The notes below the pieces were generated by a model, which worked only from the letters and a program-made list of their open reading frames with translations, searched no databases and was not told where the DNA came from. The position numbers were made by a program, and so were the translations under genes. Below, piece after piece: positions 26,470 through 37,850 of a DNA stretch of 64,000 nt. Position 1 is the first letter of the stretch. The number at the start of each line of letters is the position of its first letter. Source of the DNA: Erythrophleum ivorense (lineage: Eukaryota > Streptophyta > Magnoliopsida > Fabales > Fabaceae); contig JAIUCV010000005.1 in assembly GCA_026724425.1 (NCBI GenBank), forward strand, positions 32,213,784-32,277,783, written 5' to 3'.

Positions 26470-27066
26470 AAATTAGCCTTTGTCATGGACTAGGGATGGG
26501 TCATACACGGATTAGGGGTGCATTTAGGATAGATAGATTTGTGCCAAATTAAAGATAGAATTGGTGTACAAAAAAATTATCTTTAAACAAAGATGGATTT
26601 GCACTGGAATTTTCTATCTTTAATTAGAGATAAATATGGGATGGAAGTATTCATCTCTAATTAGAGATGGATTTGGATTTGGACTATCCATCCTTGATTA
26701 GAAATGGATTTGTAATCAAAATATCCATGCTTAACTAGAGGCAGATTTGGTATAGATTTAATTGTCTCCACTTTGTAGATAGATTTAGCATGAACACATC
26801 CATCTTTAATTAGAAATGAATTAGGGATACAATATATATTTTGTCTTCAAATAGGGATATTCTTATCCTAAAAATGAGGGATGAATTTATTTTAAAATAG
26901 GATTTTTTTTATTTCTAAAGGGTGAAATTGTTTTTCTTTCTCAATTTTTCTTTTTTGCAATGCTAAAATCATAGACAAATTTTTTTCATGTCTATTTCCA
27001 TCTTAAACTATTTAGAGACGGATTATCCCATTATTTAGACACATTTTTTCATCTTTGATCTCATTG
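26470..27066. repeat. Right subterminal repeats of the CACTA element
   Basis: Many copies of AGAGATGGATTTG / CATCTCTAATTAGAGATGG-type motifs occur in direct and inverted orientation, often as short palindromes. Subterminal arrays like this are where the element's own DNA-binding protein sits in En/Spm. They run directly up to the terminus at 27,067-27,078. Confidence 0.7.
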
Positions 27067-27078
27067 TTTCGTGTAGTG
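27067..27078. mobile_element. Right terminal inverted repeat of the CACTA element
   Basis: The plus strand ends TTTCGTGTAGTG, so the reverse strand reads CACTACACGAAA, the diagnostic CACTA terminus (typically CACTACAAGAAA). The bases after it, TGC (27,079-27,081), are the expected 3-bp target duplication, but the left partner was not found. Confidence 0.75.
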
Positions 27079-29985
27079 TGCAATTAAAGTTCAACACAAC
27101 CATTAGCAACTTTAAACATTCATAAACAACAATGAATCACCATCAAAAATTAAGAAGAAAGGATTTATAAACTTAGATAAATATGAATTAAGAGAAGAAA
27201 GTTGCAAAATACAAATAGAAAAATAAAATTTAGAAAAAAAAAAAGAAAATATAATTGAGATCTATCATAAATATAAACTACAAACTCAAAAAAATTCATA
27301 CAAACCTTAAAGATGAAAAAAGATCACTAAAATTTCAAGGACAAATCTTTTTCTTTTCAAATCCTAGCACTCTCATCTTTCTAAAAACCCTAAAAATTTT
27401 AACAATGCTAAAAGACTCCTTACAAGCATAGTTTAAGAGCTATTTATAAAAAACTATGAATTTGCTACTCTTCCTAACCAACTAGATCTTGTTGTGATAA
27501 CCAAAGTGACATATCCAAGAAATTTGCTTTTTGTCACAATGAACAATTAACCTATCACAATGAACAGTGAAAAGTTGTAACAGTGAAGCTTTTGGCTACC
27601 ATGACGAGGGCGGATACTCGTTGTGACCAATAGCAAATAATATCCAATTGTTAAGTAATTTAAAATTGGTTTTTGAATTTCAATTTTTGTTCTCAATAAC
27701 TTGATTTTTTTTTATTTATTTACATGCAAATTCTACAAAACAAACTAAAGACATCTATATGAGAAATTAACTAAACAAAACACAATTAAAACATAGGTAA
27801 CAAATCCTAATTATAAAATAACACTATAGCTTCCTAAATTCACAAATTAACCACAAAATTAAGGGATTTATGTAAAAACTTAACTGTACAAAATATTACA
27901 ATTTTATCCCAAAATTTGAAAAAAAAGTGGTATTAAACTCTAATCACATCCAACTTACAAGAAATCCAAATTTAAATAAATTTAGATATAATCAAGCTTG
28001 TAGATGCAAATTTCACCTTATATTTTGTACCAGTTACATCTTTTCACGAAATATTTTTTTTTTAATTTTATCAAACACATTTTTACTCATTATTTTATAC
28101 TTTTAACAAAAATTAGAAGAGAGAGAGAGAGAGAGAGAGAGAAAACTAGCCAACCTCTTTTTTTTAAGTATACTATATTTTTCTGGTAAAGAAATATACT
28201 ATATGTTATTAGCCTCTCAAACGAATTTGAGGCATCACATTATATATAGTAAAAGTTGAGATGGGCCAAAATTGCGATAAATTGATATTCTCATGTTGCT
28301 CCATATATTCCACCAAGTCAATGGTCACACATATGTTACGTGGATGTAAACATGGATATTTTTCAATGATATGTCAAATAAAAATAAATAAAAAAGAAAT
28401 CGAAAAAATTATTGAAGATATAAAAAACCTAAAAAGATTATTATATAAATTATATAAATAGAAAGAATTTTCTTATTTTTGAAAATTAATCTTCACATGG
28501 ACTTTTTAATATTATATTATATAAAGAAGATAAATTAAAAAATAAAAAATAAAAACAAACTAGTTGCATAAAAAAAATATAAAAAAGATCATAATCTAAA
28601 CTATATAAATAAAAAAGAAATTATCTTTCTTTTAAGTTTAATAAAAGAGAAATAAAAAAATTATATAAATCATTGAAGATAATTATTATTAAGAATGATT
28701 AATAATAGATCAATAAAAACTAAACAAATAATTTTATACAAGAAAATACGTGTGTTTTTATGAAGATAGGAAAATAAGTGTTAGTTTGACTTAAACAACT
28801 TTTGTTTATCTATGAATTCGTTATATACCTATATAATGGTTTGTTTAGAGAGACCTTTCAAAAGCTGTTGTGTTGCTAGAATTGCGATAATATTAATATT
28901 TAAAAATGGCAAAATTAATGTTTGGTACGCTAAAAACAAATTGCATTTTGTGGCTGTCTAACCTGCTAAATAACTTTGTAGTGGCTGACATAATCATCGC
29001 AAATGCAAGTGTGGCATCCAATTAGTGGCAATGCCGCCATTAACATTAACATTAGCATCGACCGCTGAGATAAGTGTCACTGTTTCAGCGGCAATTCGCC
29101 TCATAACTAACTGTTTTTGTAGCGGTTATTTATACTTCATGGCACTTTTAATTGCCATTATTTGCATCCATTTCTGTCTAATCTTGGATGGTTGTCGCCA
29201 CTCTACGATGATTATAGCCGCTGCTATCTGCATCTACTGATTTCTATTTTTGATTGGCAATAGTCATTTGGCAACGATTATAACTAACATTTTCTAAATT
29301 TTTTTTATATTGCATTTCATTTTATTTTATATAATAATCAATTATGAATAAATCTAGTAATACAAGTCAAACCAAATATTAGATATCTCAAAAGGAAAGA
29401 TCTCAAATAAAAAATATTTCCATACATATGCCAACGTCTCTTGAATTGTTATCAATGAGATAGTTATATAGATGTCTATAATCTTGAGAAAAAAAATAAC
29501 TCTCAAGCATTAATTCTCATGTTTAATAGTATAAATGTTATAAATCCTAAATGATTTATATTGTATAATTATATAAATTAATTTTTTTTTATTTATATTA
29601 TTGCAATATATATATATATATAAAATGGTTAAATAGAGGCTATATTCAAAGCATGAGGCATCAAAGTAAATAAAAATTATTCCTTCATTTCTTCTCTCAA
29701 TTTTTTTTACTCTTATTGTATTTCTTATATTTTTTTTATATGTTTTGGGACATGTTATTAACATGATTCCACTTTACATTCTTGAAGTTCTCAACTCAAA
29801 TCAAATTGTTCCTTTCTCATTTGATTTGAGGTCATCCTTTGTAGACCACTATTTTATCATGTTATTATATTTAGAATAAATTTGACAAACTTTTCTCAAA
29901 TTTTATTGAAATTACATAGATCTTGTTTTAAAAATATACACTTTAGTTCAATTTTAATTTTTTTTTTTACTAAAATACCCTTTAT
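27079..29985. other. AT-rich intergenic DNA with simple repeats
   Basis: No genes were recognised. The stretch holds long A/T runs, a (GA)12 microsatellite, and a GC-richer patch at 28,930-29,260 with repeated CCGCT/AGCGG motifs that may be the end of another non-autonomous DNA transposon. An (AT)n tract lies at about 29,603-29,620. Confidence 0.5.
28119..28142 (+). repeat. (GA)12 microsatellite
   Basis: Twelve uninterrupted GA units are present. It is not associated with a recognised promoter here. Confidence 0.95.
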
Positions 29986-30653
29986 TAAGGGTGGATACAG
30001 GCCAGGACGGGTTGGGAATTGCTTTAACCCGAGTCCCAACCCAATTTTAACTTTGGAACAAAAAATGTGTCCCGGACCGGGTTAATCAAGCCACATGCCA
30101 ATTTTTTTTTTAAAGAAAAAATTTTAAAAATTTATATTTTTATATTTACTCAATTATTTTGGGTATATAACTATTTTTTTAATATATTTTTTTTAAAATT
30201 TATACAATGGACATGAAAAAATATGAATTCAAAGGAGAAATAGAAAAAATAAAAATATGGTTGTTAAAAATTAAAAAAATATACATTTTTTAATTTTATT
30301 TTTTTAACATGAATGTGATAATTATATTTAGGAGAGTTCTAACATAAATCTTGACCCTTCTAGTTATTTATAATTTATAAAATATGTTTAAAATTTTTTT
30401 ACTAAAATTATAGAAAGACCTTTTAAAAAAATTCTTCTCAATTTAGTTTCTATTTATATATATATATATATATATGTATACCTCGGGCCAGGCCCGATAG
30501 GGCCAAAGGGTTGTCCCGAAACCTGTCCTTACCTGAGGTACTGTCTCAGCTCGATCTTGTTTTAATTTTTTTTTAAATTGTCTTAACCTATCCCTGCCCG
30601 ATAGTGCTTAGGCCGAGTTGGGCCACCAGGTCGACCAACTTTGCCCACCCCTA
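29986..30653. mobile_element. hAT-like non-autonomous element, 668 bp
   Basis: The left end reads TAAGGGTGG and the right end, on the reverse strand, TAGGGGTGGGCAA, the kind of terminal repeat seen in plant hAT derivatives. It is flanked by CCCTTTAT (29,978-29,985) and CCTTTTAT (30,654-30,661), an 8-bp duplication with one mismatch. Both ends are GC-rich (GGCCAGG, CCCGA, GGGCC motifs) around a very AT-rich core with a (TA)n tract near 30,455. There is no coding capacity, so it depended on transposase from elsewhere. Confidence 0.65.
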
Positions 30654-31375
30654 CCTTTTATAAAAAATATATGTAAGAGGGTATTTTAGTTTTAAAAAAT
30701 ATATTTAGATTAATAGAAAATATTTTAGTAAACAAATTTAAAATTATACTAAAATGTAGCACAACTTATTGTTTCAAGGGAGGTATGTATATATTTTAAC
30801 AATGGAGCAGAAGTTCATGTAATTTTAATAAAATTTAGATACAATTTGTATAATTTACTCTTATATTTATTATTGCAATAATTTTATTATAATTAATTTC
30901 ATTAGAGTACATTTAGTTTTGTAAATATTATGCATTATGTGTACATTTTGGTAAGGGATTTGTTTATGATTTTGTTTTCTAAATATATGGTCATGCATTC
31001 ATTTGATAGTATTCATTGAAAAATTATTATCAATTTTCTTTAAAAATCACTAATCTTTCATTTGTAGAAATTATTTCAGTGTTGCGGATTAATACTATTA
31101 AATAATAAACAAATCACAAAGTTAGTTTCTGAAACTTGGGCATAATTATTATTCAAAGTATGAATATACGATCAGATATTAACATATTATATTAGCGATA
31201 AAAGAAAAAAAGGGGTTTAAATTTCAAATGAAAAGCCTATTTTCTTTAATATTCCTAATATGCTATGAGTTATTATTATTAATACTATATTTGTGTTATT
31301 GAAATTTTGTTTAATATTTAAAGTTATCTATAACTTATTTTAATTATTACCATTTTTTTAATATTAGCTTGCATT
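30654..31375. other. Leader region before the copia gag (possible decayed LTR)
   Basis: The stretch is AT-rich and non-coding. By position it should contain the 5' LTR and primer-binding site of the copia element starting at 31,376, but neither a TG..CA unit nor a clear match to a tRNA primer-binding site was found. Confidence 0.4.
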
Positions 31376-33750
31376 ATGTCAAATCTTATTAAACTTGAGT
31401 TTGCAACCCTTGATGTATCAAGCAAAAATTATTTATCTTAGATCTTAGATGCTAAAATTCACTTAGATGAGAAAATGCAATTCTAGCATGAAACTAAGCA
31501 TATAATGAAGACAAGCAAAAGTAATTATTTTCTTTTGTCATCATCTATATGCAAGGTTGAAAGTAGAATATCTAACTATAAAAGATCACTTAAAGTGTGT
31601 AACAATTTGAAAGAATGATATGACTATTAGAAAACAGTAATACTACTTAAAGCTCATTATGATTGAATGCATTTATAGTTGCAAGATTTTAAAATTGTTA
31701 ATGAGTATAATTTGATAATTTTAAAAATTCATTATTAATTAAAATAATGTGGAGAAAATATAACTAATGAGGACTTATTGCAAAAAAAACCTTTTGAACT
31801 TTTCATACTTCAAATGTGTTCCTATAATAGTAATATCACGAAAAAGGTTTTTTAAAAAAACACCAAATTGATTTCATGTCTTTTTGTGGCTAAGCGAAAT
31901 AACAAGTTATTCATGAAAACCCATGAAATTTATCCCATTGGATTTACTCCATTCCATGAAGTGAATATAGTAATAAATAATAACTTTGAAAGTGAAAAAA
32001 ATCATGGTTATGGTCGTAGCTATGAATGTGGATGTGGCAAGGGACATAATAATTACCATTATAGTGATTATAATAATAACATTTTTGACCTCCAAAGGAG
32101 AAAAAATAATGAAGGACACAAAAAAGATGAGGGTGCTTATAATAATCATTCAAAATGTACAAGAAATCTATGTTATTTATGTGATATAAAAGGACACTAG
32201 TCACATATTGTTGTATGTTTGAGTATTTTGTAAAGCTTTATGAAGCCTCTATCAAAAGGAAAGGAAATAATATGGAGACAAATATGACTTATCAAAATGA
32301 TGATGTTGATGCAAACTTTGCATACAAGGATGATGTCTTCAATAGCCTAGATGATATAACACATTTGGATGAAGTTGACTTCTTCTAGTTGATGATGGAA
32401 ATGATAAGAATATTTGAGGTTATGCTTTTATGTTTTTTGTTTTTGGTATGTTTTTCTTAAATGTAGTTTTCATATTGAGTGCAACATCTTTAACAATGTA
32501 CTTTGTTTCTTTTAAAGAGGAATATAAATATTTTCTATCTTTGGTTGCACATAAGATCTATAATGAAGACATATATCTCGTAAATAATGTTACAACACAT
32601 ACCATACTTAAAGAGAAAAAATATTTTTCTCATTTGATAATATGTAATACCAATGATAATATTATATCGAGTAGTATGGCACTAATTGAAGACTCTAAAA
32701 GAACTATTATATTATTACTTAGAGGGATGAAGTTTATTATTGATAACATATTATTTTTTACTAAGTTTCAAAGCAATTTATTAAATTTCAAAGATATCTA
32801 CTACAATGGGTATCATATTGAGATTGTAGATAAGAAAAATATTTAATACCTACATATCATAGCTATTATATTAGGAAATAAATGTGTTTTAAAAAATTAC
32901 CTGTCTTGTCTTTTTGGTTATACTACACAAATATTAGTACAATTGAAGCAGATGTTACACTAAACGAAAAGTTTATTAATCCAAATATATTTATTATTTG
33001 GCATGACTGGTTAAGTCATTCTAAATAAAATATGATGCAAAAATTATTAAGAATTCAAATGGACATCAATTAAAAAGCTAGAAGATTATTCAAGTTAAAG
33101 AATTTTTATGTGCTACTTATTTTCAAAGTAAATTAATTATTAAACCTTCATTAGTTAAAGTTGGGATTGAATCCCTTACATTTTTGGAATGTATCTAAAG
33201 TGACATATATGGGCTCATTCATCCATCATGTGAACCATTTATATATTATATGGTTTTGATAGATGTATCTACAACATGGTCAAATGTGTATTTATTATCA
33301 ACTTATAACCAATCATTTGCGAAAGTGTTTGCTTAAATAATTTGATTAAGAGTATAATTTCCAAGTTATGTGTCAGGATAATTTATCTTGATAATGTTAG
33401 TGACTTTATGTTTTAGACTTTTAATAACTATTGTATATTTATTAGAATAATAGTTAAAAAGCATGTTGCTCATATTCACACACAATGGTTTAACAAAATT
33501 ATTTTTAAATGCATCTAATTAATAGCTAGACAAATGCTTATGAGAATAAAACTTCCTATTTCAACATGGCGATATGTGATTTTACATGCAACAATACTTA
33601 TACACATCAACATTACAATTAGCTTTTGGTTAGGAGCAAAATATTTCTCCATTTAAAATTTTTGGATGTATCATATATGTTCTAATTACTCTATCACAAC
33701 ACACAAAGAAGGGTCTTTAATGAAGATTAGAAATATATGTAAGTTATGAG

Positions 33751-34428
33751 CAATATTAGAAAAATCGGATCGGACCAGCCGATTCGATCGGGAACTGGTC
33801 CCTGGTCTAGTTTGATTGGCTCAGGAAACCGATTGGCTAAAGAACCAGTCAAATCGGTCAAGAACTGGCCAAAACCGGACCGGTCAAAACTGGTTTGAAC
33901 CGGTCCGTACCTATTTTTTTTCTTATATAACAAAATAATTTACCCCAAATAATTTTAATAAATTAAAAATAAAAGGAAATAAAAAAGGAGGAGAGAGTTG
34001 AAATATATATATTAAAAAAATAGAGAATATCAAAGAAGTATAATATGAATACTTTATTATTTTTTTATATTTGATCTCTATTATGTTTATATTCAATTTC
34101 CTAATAATATTTCTTTTAAATATAAATGTATTTAGCCAAAATTATTATTTAGTTTTTGTTTTTTTATGTTTTAGTAATAAGTAGAATTTTAATATAATTT
34201 AAAAACTCTAAAATAATTTTTATAATATCTTAAGAAATATTAAATTAATAATCAAATGGTTAAAATTTACCAATATTTATTTTCTACATTAAAATTTTAA
34301 TATATAAAATTTTTAAAAAATATAATTAATTATGACCGGTTCAACTACGATCCGACCACAGTTGGACCAATGAACTGTGAACCAGTGCTTTCATCAATTC
34401 AATGATCGGTTCGGTTTTAAAAACATTG
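33751..34428. mobile_element. hAT-like non-autonomous element, 678 bp, with perfect 8-bp duplication
   Basis: The element starts CAATATTAGAAAAATCGGAT and ends, on the reverse strand, CAATGTTTTTAAAACCGAAC, giving imperfect terminal inverted repeats. It is bounded by identical 8-bp copies GTTATGAG at 33,743-33,750 and 34,429-34,436, as expected for hAT insertion. Its ends are rich in CCGGT/ACCGG motifs and its centre is AT-rich and non-coding. It split the integrase part of the copia remnant, so it inserted after that element. Confidence 0.8.
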
Positions 34429-34859
34429 GTTATGAGTCCTTTTTTATAATTAAATATCTTAAATATTTAATTAGAGATTTATTTACACATGATTTGCCAA
34501 TGTCATTATGATGGAATAGTTTTTCTAATATTAAGAGGAGACAATAAGCAATTGAAAAAAAATTATATGAAATCCATTATCATTATCTCATTTAGATCCT
34601 TGTATAAAGCAACGTGAATTAGATTAGAAAATAATTCATTTACAAAATATCAAAAATCAACAACTAGATGCATTCACTAAGCTAAATAGAGTTACCAAAT
34701 CTCATATACCAGTTAAAAATACTCTAATATGTATTGGTGTCCTAGTAAAACAATCTATTAGTGCAAATGAAAGTAAGGCACGCTTGAAACATAATAGATC
34801 ACTCAATTCTAAAAATAAAAATCCTTGAAAAAGGAAAGCAGCATATAATCAAGATAATT

Positions 34860-35535
34860 ATATTGAGGATGATGGGAATCCAAAAAGAGGCATGTACACA
34901 TCAAAAGATCCATTACATATTCATGGAGGTCCAATTACTAAAGCAAGAGCTAAAAGAATGAAAGAGGCTTTGAGTGGATTATTTAAAGAAGTATAGGCCA
35001 AACAAGCTTCTTATGCTGTAATTAACATTGGATAGGATTTGGACCAAAATCAAAGCCTTGTAAATATCATTCAAATAGTGACCAAGGTTGAGATCAAGGC
35101 TGGGTTGCATAAGCACATTTTTTTTGATATTTTAGATTTCTTAAATCTTTGTTTAAGCTAGACTATAATATTTAGGCCTTGTAAGTGCATTAGGGTTATT
35201 ATCCTACAAAATAAACAATATCTTAAGTTATGAATTTTTAACTTTTGAGAATCTAGATTATTATATGGAGAGAGTTTTTTTCTTTGGTTCTTTTATGAAC
35301 TTTGCGAACTTACCAAGATTGTTGTCTTATGATATTTCACTTTGACCTATCACTCTTATTCTCATCCCTTTATAGAGTGTAGCATTAATATCCTTCTTTA
35401 TATCTCTGGTTTGTGTTTCTTATAAGAATTGGATCAAGATCTCATATTCTATAATATAATTTTTCTAGCTTTCTTGGGTTGTGATTCAATGTTGTGTAAG
35501 TTTAAGCATTTGTTGTCCAAAGGTTCACATAAGAG
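34860..35535 (+). mobile_element. Gypsy-like (TRIM/LARD-type) fragment inside the copia remnant
   Basis: Copia similarity (RVTKSHIPVKNT, KARLKHNRSLNSKNKNP) ends near 34,830 and resumes near 35,540 (linker before the reverse transcriptase). Between them is a frame with HIHGGPITKARAKRMKEAL (34,920-34,976), a motif found in plant gypsy polyproteins and in short non-autonomous relatives, followed by an LTR-like sequence. Exact ends and target duplications were not found. Confidence 0.5.
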
Positions 35536-37305
35536 GAGGCAGGTACTCAAGAAAAGATCCAAGACATAAGTAATCATAAAATCTTATAAGAGGTTTAAGT
35601 ACTTGAAGATGATGAGTAAAAGATAGAACCAAAAAGATATATTTATTGACAACTTTTTTTTCATATAATCTTGTTATTGAAATAATAAAACGAAATGAGA
35701 ACTTTGAACTTAAATTTTTTTAAGAATGTTGATATAGAGATGATTAGCCAAAATAGAAAGATACAATTCAAGTAGAATTAAATTTATTTTTAAAATGTAA
35801 AGTTTTTGGACCTACAATCCAAACCTCTAAAAGTGTAAAGTCAGTAGGGTATAAATGGATATTTATGTGAAAATAAAATGAGAAAAATAAAATTATTAGA
35901 TATAAAGCATGACTTGGAGAACAATGATTTTCTCAAAGGCCTGTCATTAATTATGAAATGACATATTTTCATATAATAAATGCAATCATTTTTAGATATC
36001 TTATTAATATATGAAAAACTTGATATACATTTAATAAATGTTGTTACAACTTATTTATATAGCATACTAGATAGTGAAATTTATATAAAAATCCCTAAAG
36101 AATTTAAAATGCTAGAAGCATGTAAAGATTCCTTGAAATATTTTTCAATGCATTTATAGAAAATCCTTATATAGATTAAAATAATCCAAGCATATGTGGT
36201 ATAATTGTCTTAGTGAATATTTATTGAAAGAAGGTTATAAAAATGACCTAATTTGCCTATGTGTTTTATAAAATGATATAGATTAGAATTTGTCATAATT
36301 GCAATATATGTTAATAATTCAAATATTATTAAAACTTCTAAAAAACTTCAAATGGTTATTTAAAGAAAAAATTTGAGATGAAAAAGTTAAAAAAAAACAA
36401 AATTTTGTCTCAACTTTTGGATTAAGTATTTAACAAATAGTATTCTTTTTCATCAATCAACTTATACCAAAAAGAACTTAAAGCAATTCTATATAGATAA
36501 AATGTATCCATTAAGTATCCTAATAGTTGTAAAATCACTATATGTGAATAAAGACCATTTTTATCTTTGAGAGAATGAAGAAGAATTTTTTAGTCCTGAA
36601 GTATTATATTTTAGTGCTATAAAAATATTAATAAACCTTACTAATAGTACACAATCTAATATTACATTTCTTGTAAATTTGTTAGTAAGATTTAATTCTT
36701 CTATAATAAGAAGACATTAAAATAAAGTTAAACATTTATTTTAATATCTCTAAAGGACAATTGATATAAGGTTATTTTATTTAACTGCATTTAGATCATA
36801 AACAGTTGGTTATTTAGATGCAGGATACTCATTTGATCCACATAAAAGTTGATATCAAATAAATTATTTATTTACATGTGGGATATAGCTATATCATAGT
36901 ACTTTACAAATCAAGATTTAGTGGCTATTTATTCAAATCATACATAAATAATTGTAATGCATAAGGTAAGTTTAGAGTGTGTTAGGCTAAAATTAATGAT
37001 CCAACATATTCAGAAGATGTGCAAATTACTTTTAAAGAAAAAGATTCTTATAATATTATACAAAGATAATGCAACATATATAGTTCATCTAAAAATAGAG
37101 TATATTAAAGGGGATAGAATGAAATATGTTTTATCAAATTTTTTTTCCAACATGATCTTTAGGAGAATAGTGATATAACTATTTAATAGGTTCATTTATG
37201 CAATAATATGGTAGATTTGTTCACTAATGTAGATTTGCCATATTTGAGAAATTGTTGTATGGTATTAAGATACATTGATTCAAAGACATTAAGTGACATT
37301 GTCAT

Positions 37306-37850
37306 TAGGAGGAGTAAAAGATGCATTGTACTCTTTTTTTTTTAATCAAGGTTTTTAGAATTTATTGGGTTTTAGTAAATCTTTTAATGAGACAACTTAC
37401 AATAAGTATTATAAATATGTATTATGTACTCTTTTTTTTTTCAACTATGTTTTTATCTCATTAGGCTTTTCTTAGTAAGGTTTCATTGAGGCACATTGTT
37501 TATTAATGGATATTCAATGGAAAGTGTTGTAAATGATAAGTTATATGGATATTCATAAGGGTGAAGTTGTATATACTTTCATAGCATCTATAATGTTACG
37601 TTATTTGGGTTATAACATGAGGTTGCATATACTCTTTGTGATCATCCATCCCTTTATTGATTGTGGATTATATGATCCTTGTTCTTGGGCTTTGGCTATC
37701 ACGTGTCTTTGGTTGTGATCAATGAAAGTTGCTCATTTCCTGGGGTTTGTGGGATGATATTTCTCATGATGAATTTCACTACATCTCTTCTCAATTTTGA
37801 TTTTTGTTTTGGTAGAAGCGATGATTTTTTCTTATATAAATCGCAATTCC
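37306..37850 (+). mobile_element. Polypurine tract and 3' LTR of the copia remnant
   Basis: After the RNase H part comes a purine tract (TTAGGAGGAGTAAAAG, about 37,306-37,321), then sequence with TTGTACTC and a T-run typical of the start of this family's LTR. The LTR seems to run several hundred bases; its end is not clear. No intact 5' partner was found for comparison. Confidence 0.45.

Larger units (their letters stand above)
31376..37305 (+). pseudogene. Ty1/copia gag-pol remnant, interrupted by two insertions
   Basis: ATG at 31,376 opens a copia gag (MSNLIKLEFATLDVSSKNYLS). Order of parts: gag to about 31,850; a Gly/Asn-rich stretch and the zinc knuckle CYLCDIKGH (last His followed by a stop) near 32,175; protease-to-integrase linker with TTHTILKEKKYFSHL at 32,595; GYHIEIVDKKNI at 32,810; integrase pieces LIHPSCEPF... 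near 33,215 and D-N-x-G-like ILIMLVT at about 33,390; reverse transcriptase around 35,760-36,160 (KVFGPTIQTS, FSQRPVINYE); RNase H to about 37,170 (ILYKDNATYIVHLK, YIKGDRMKY). A hAT-like element sits at 33,751-34,428 and a gypsy-type fragment near 34.9-35.5 kb. Stops and shifts are everywhere. The element is dead. Confidence 0.8.

Noticed and set aside
29025..29240. A 71-codon membrane-like protein
   Set aside because: The frame lies in a repeated CCGCT/AGCGG patch, lacks any family resemblance, and has no exon context.
31907..32204. Overlapping frames on both strands around 32 kb as separate small genes
   Set aside because: They are shadows of the Asn/Gly-rich gag region of the copia remnant; the composition comes from the AT-rich repeats.
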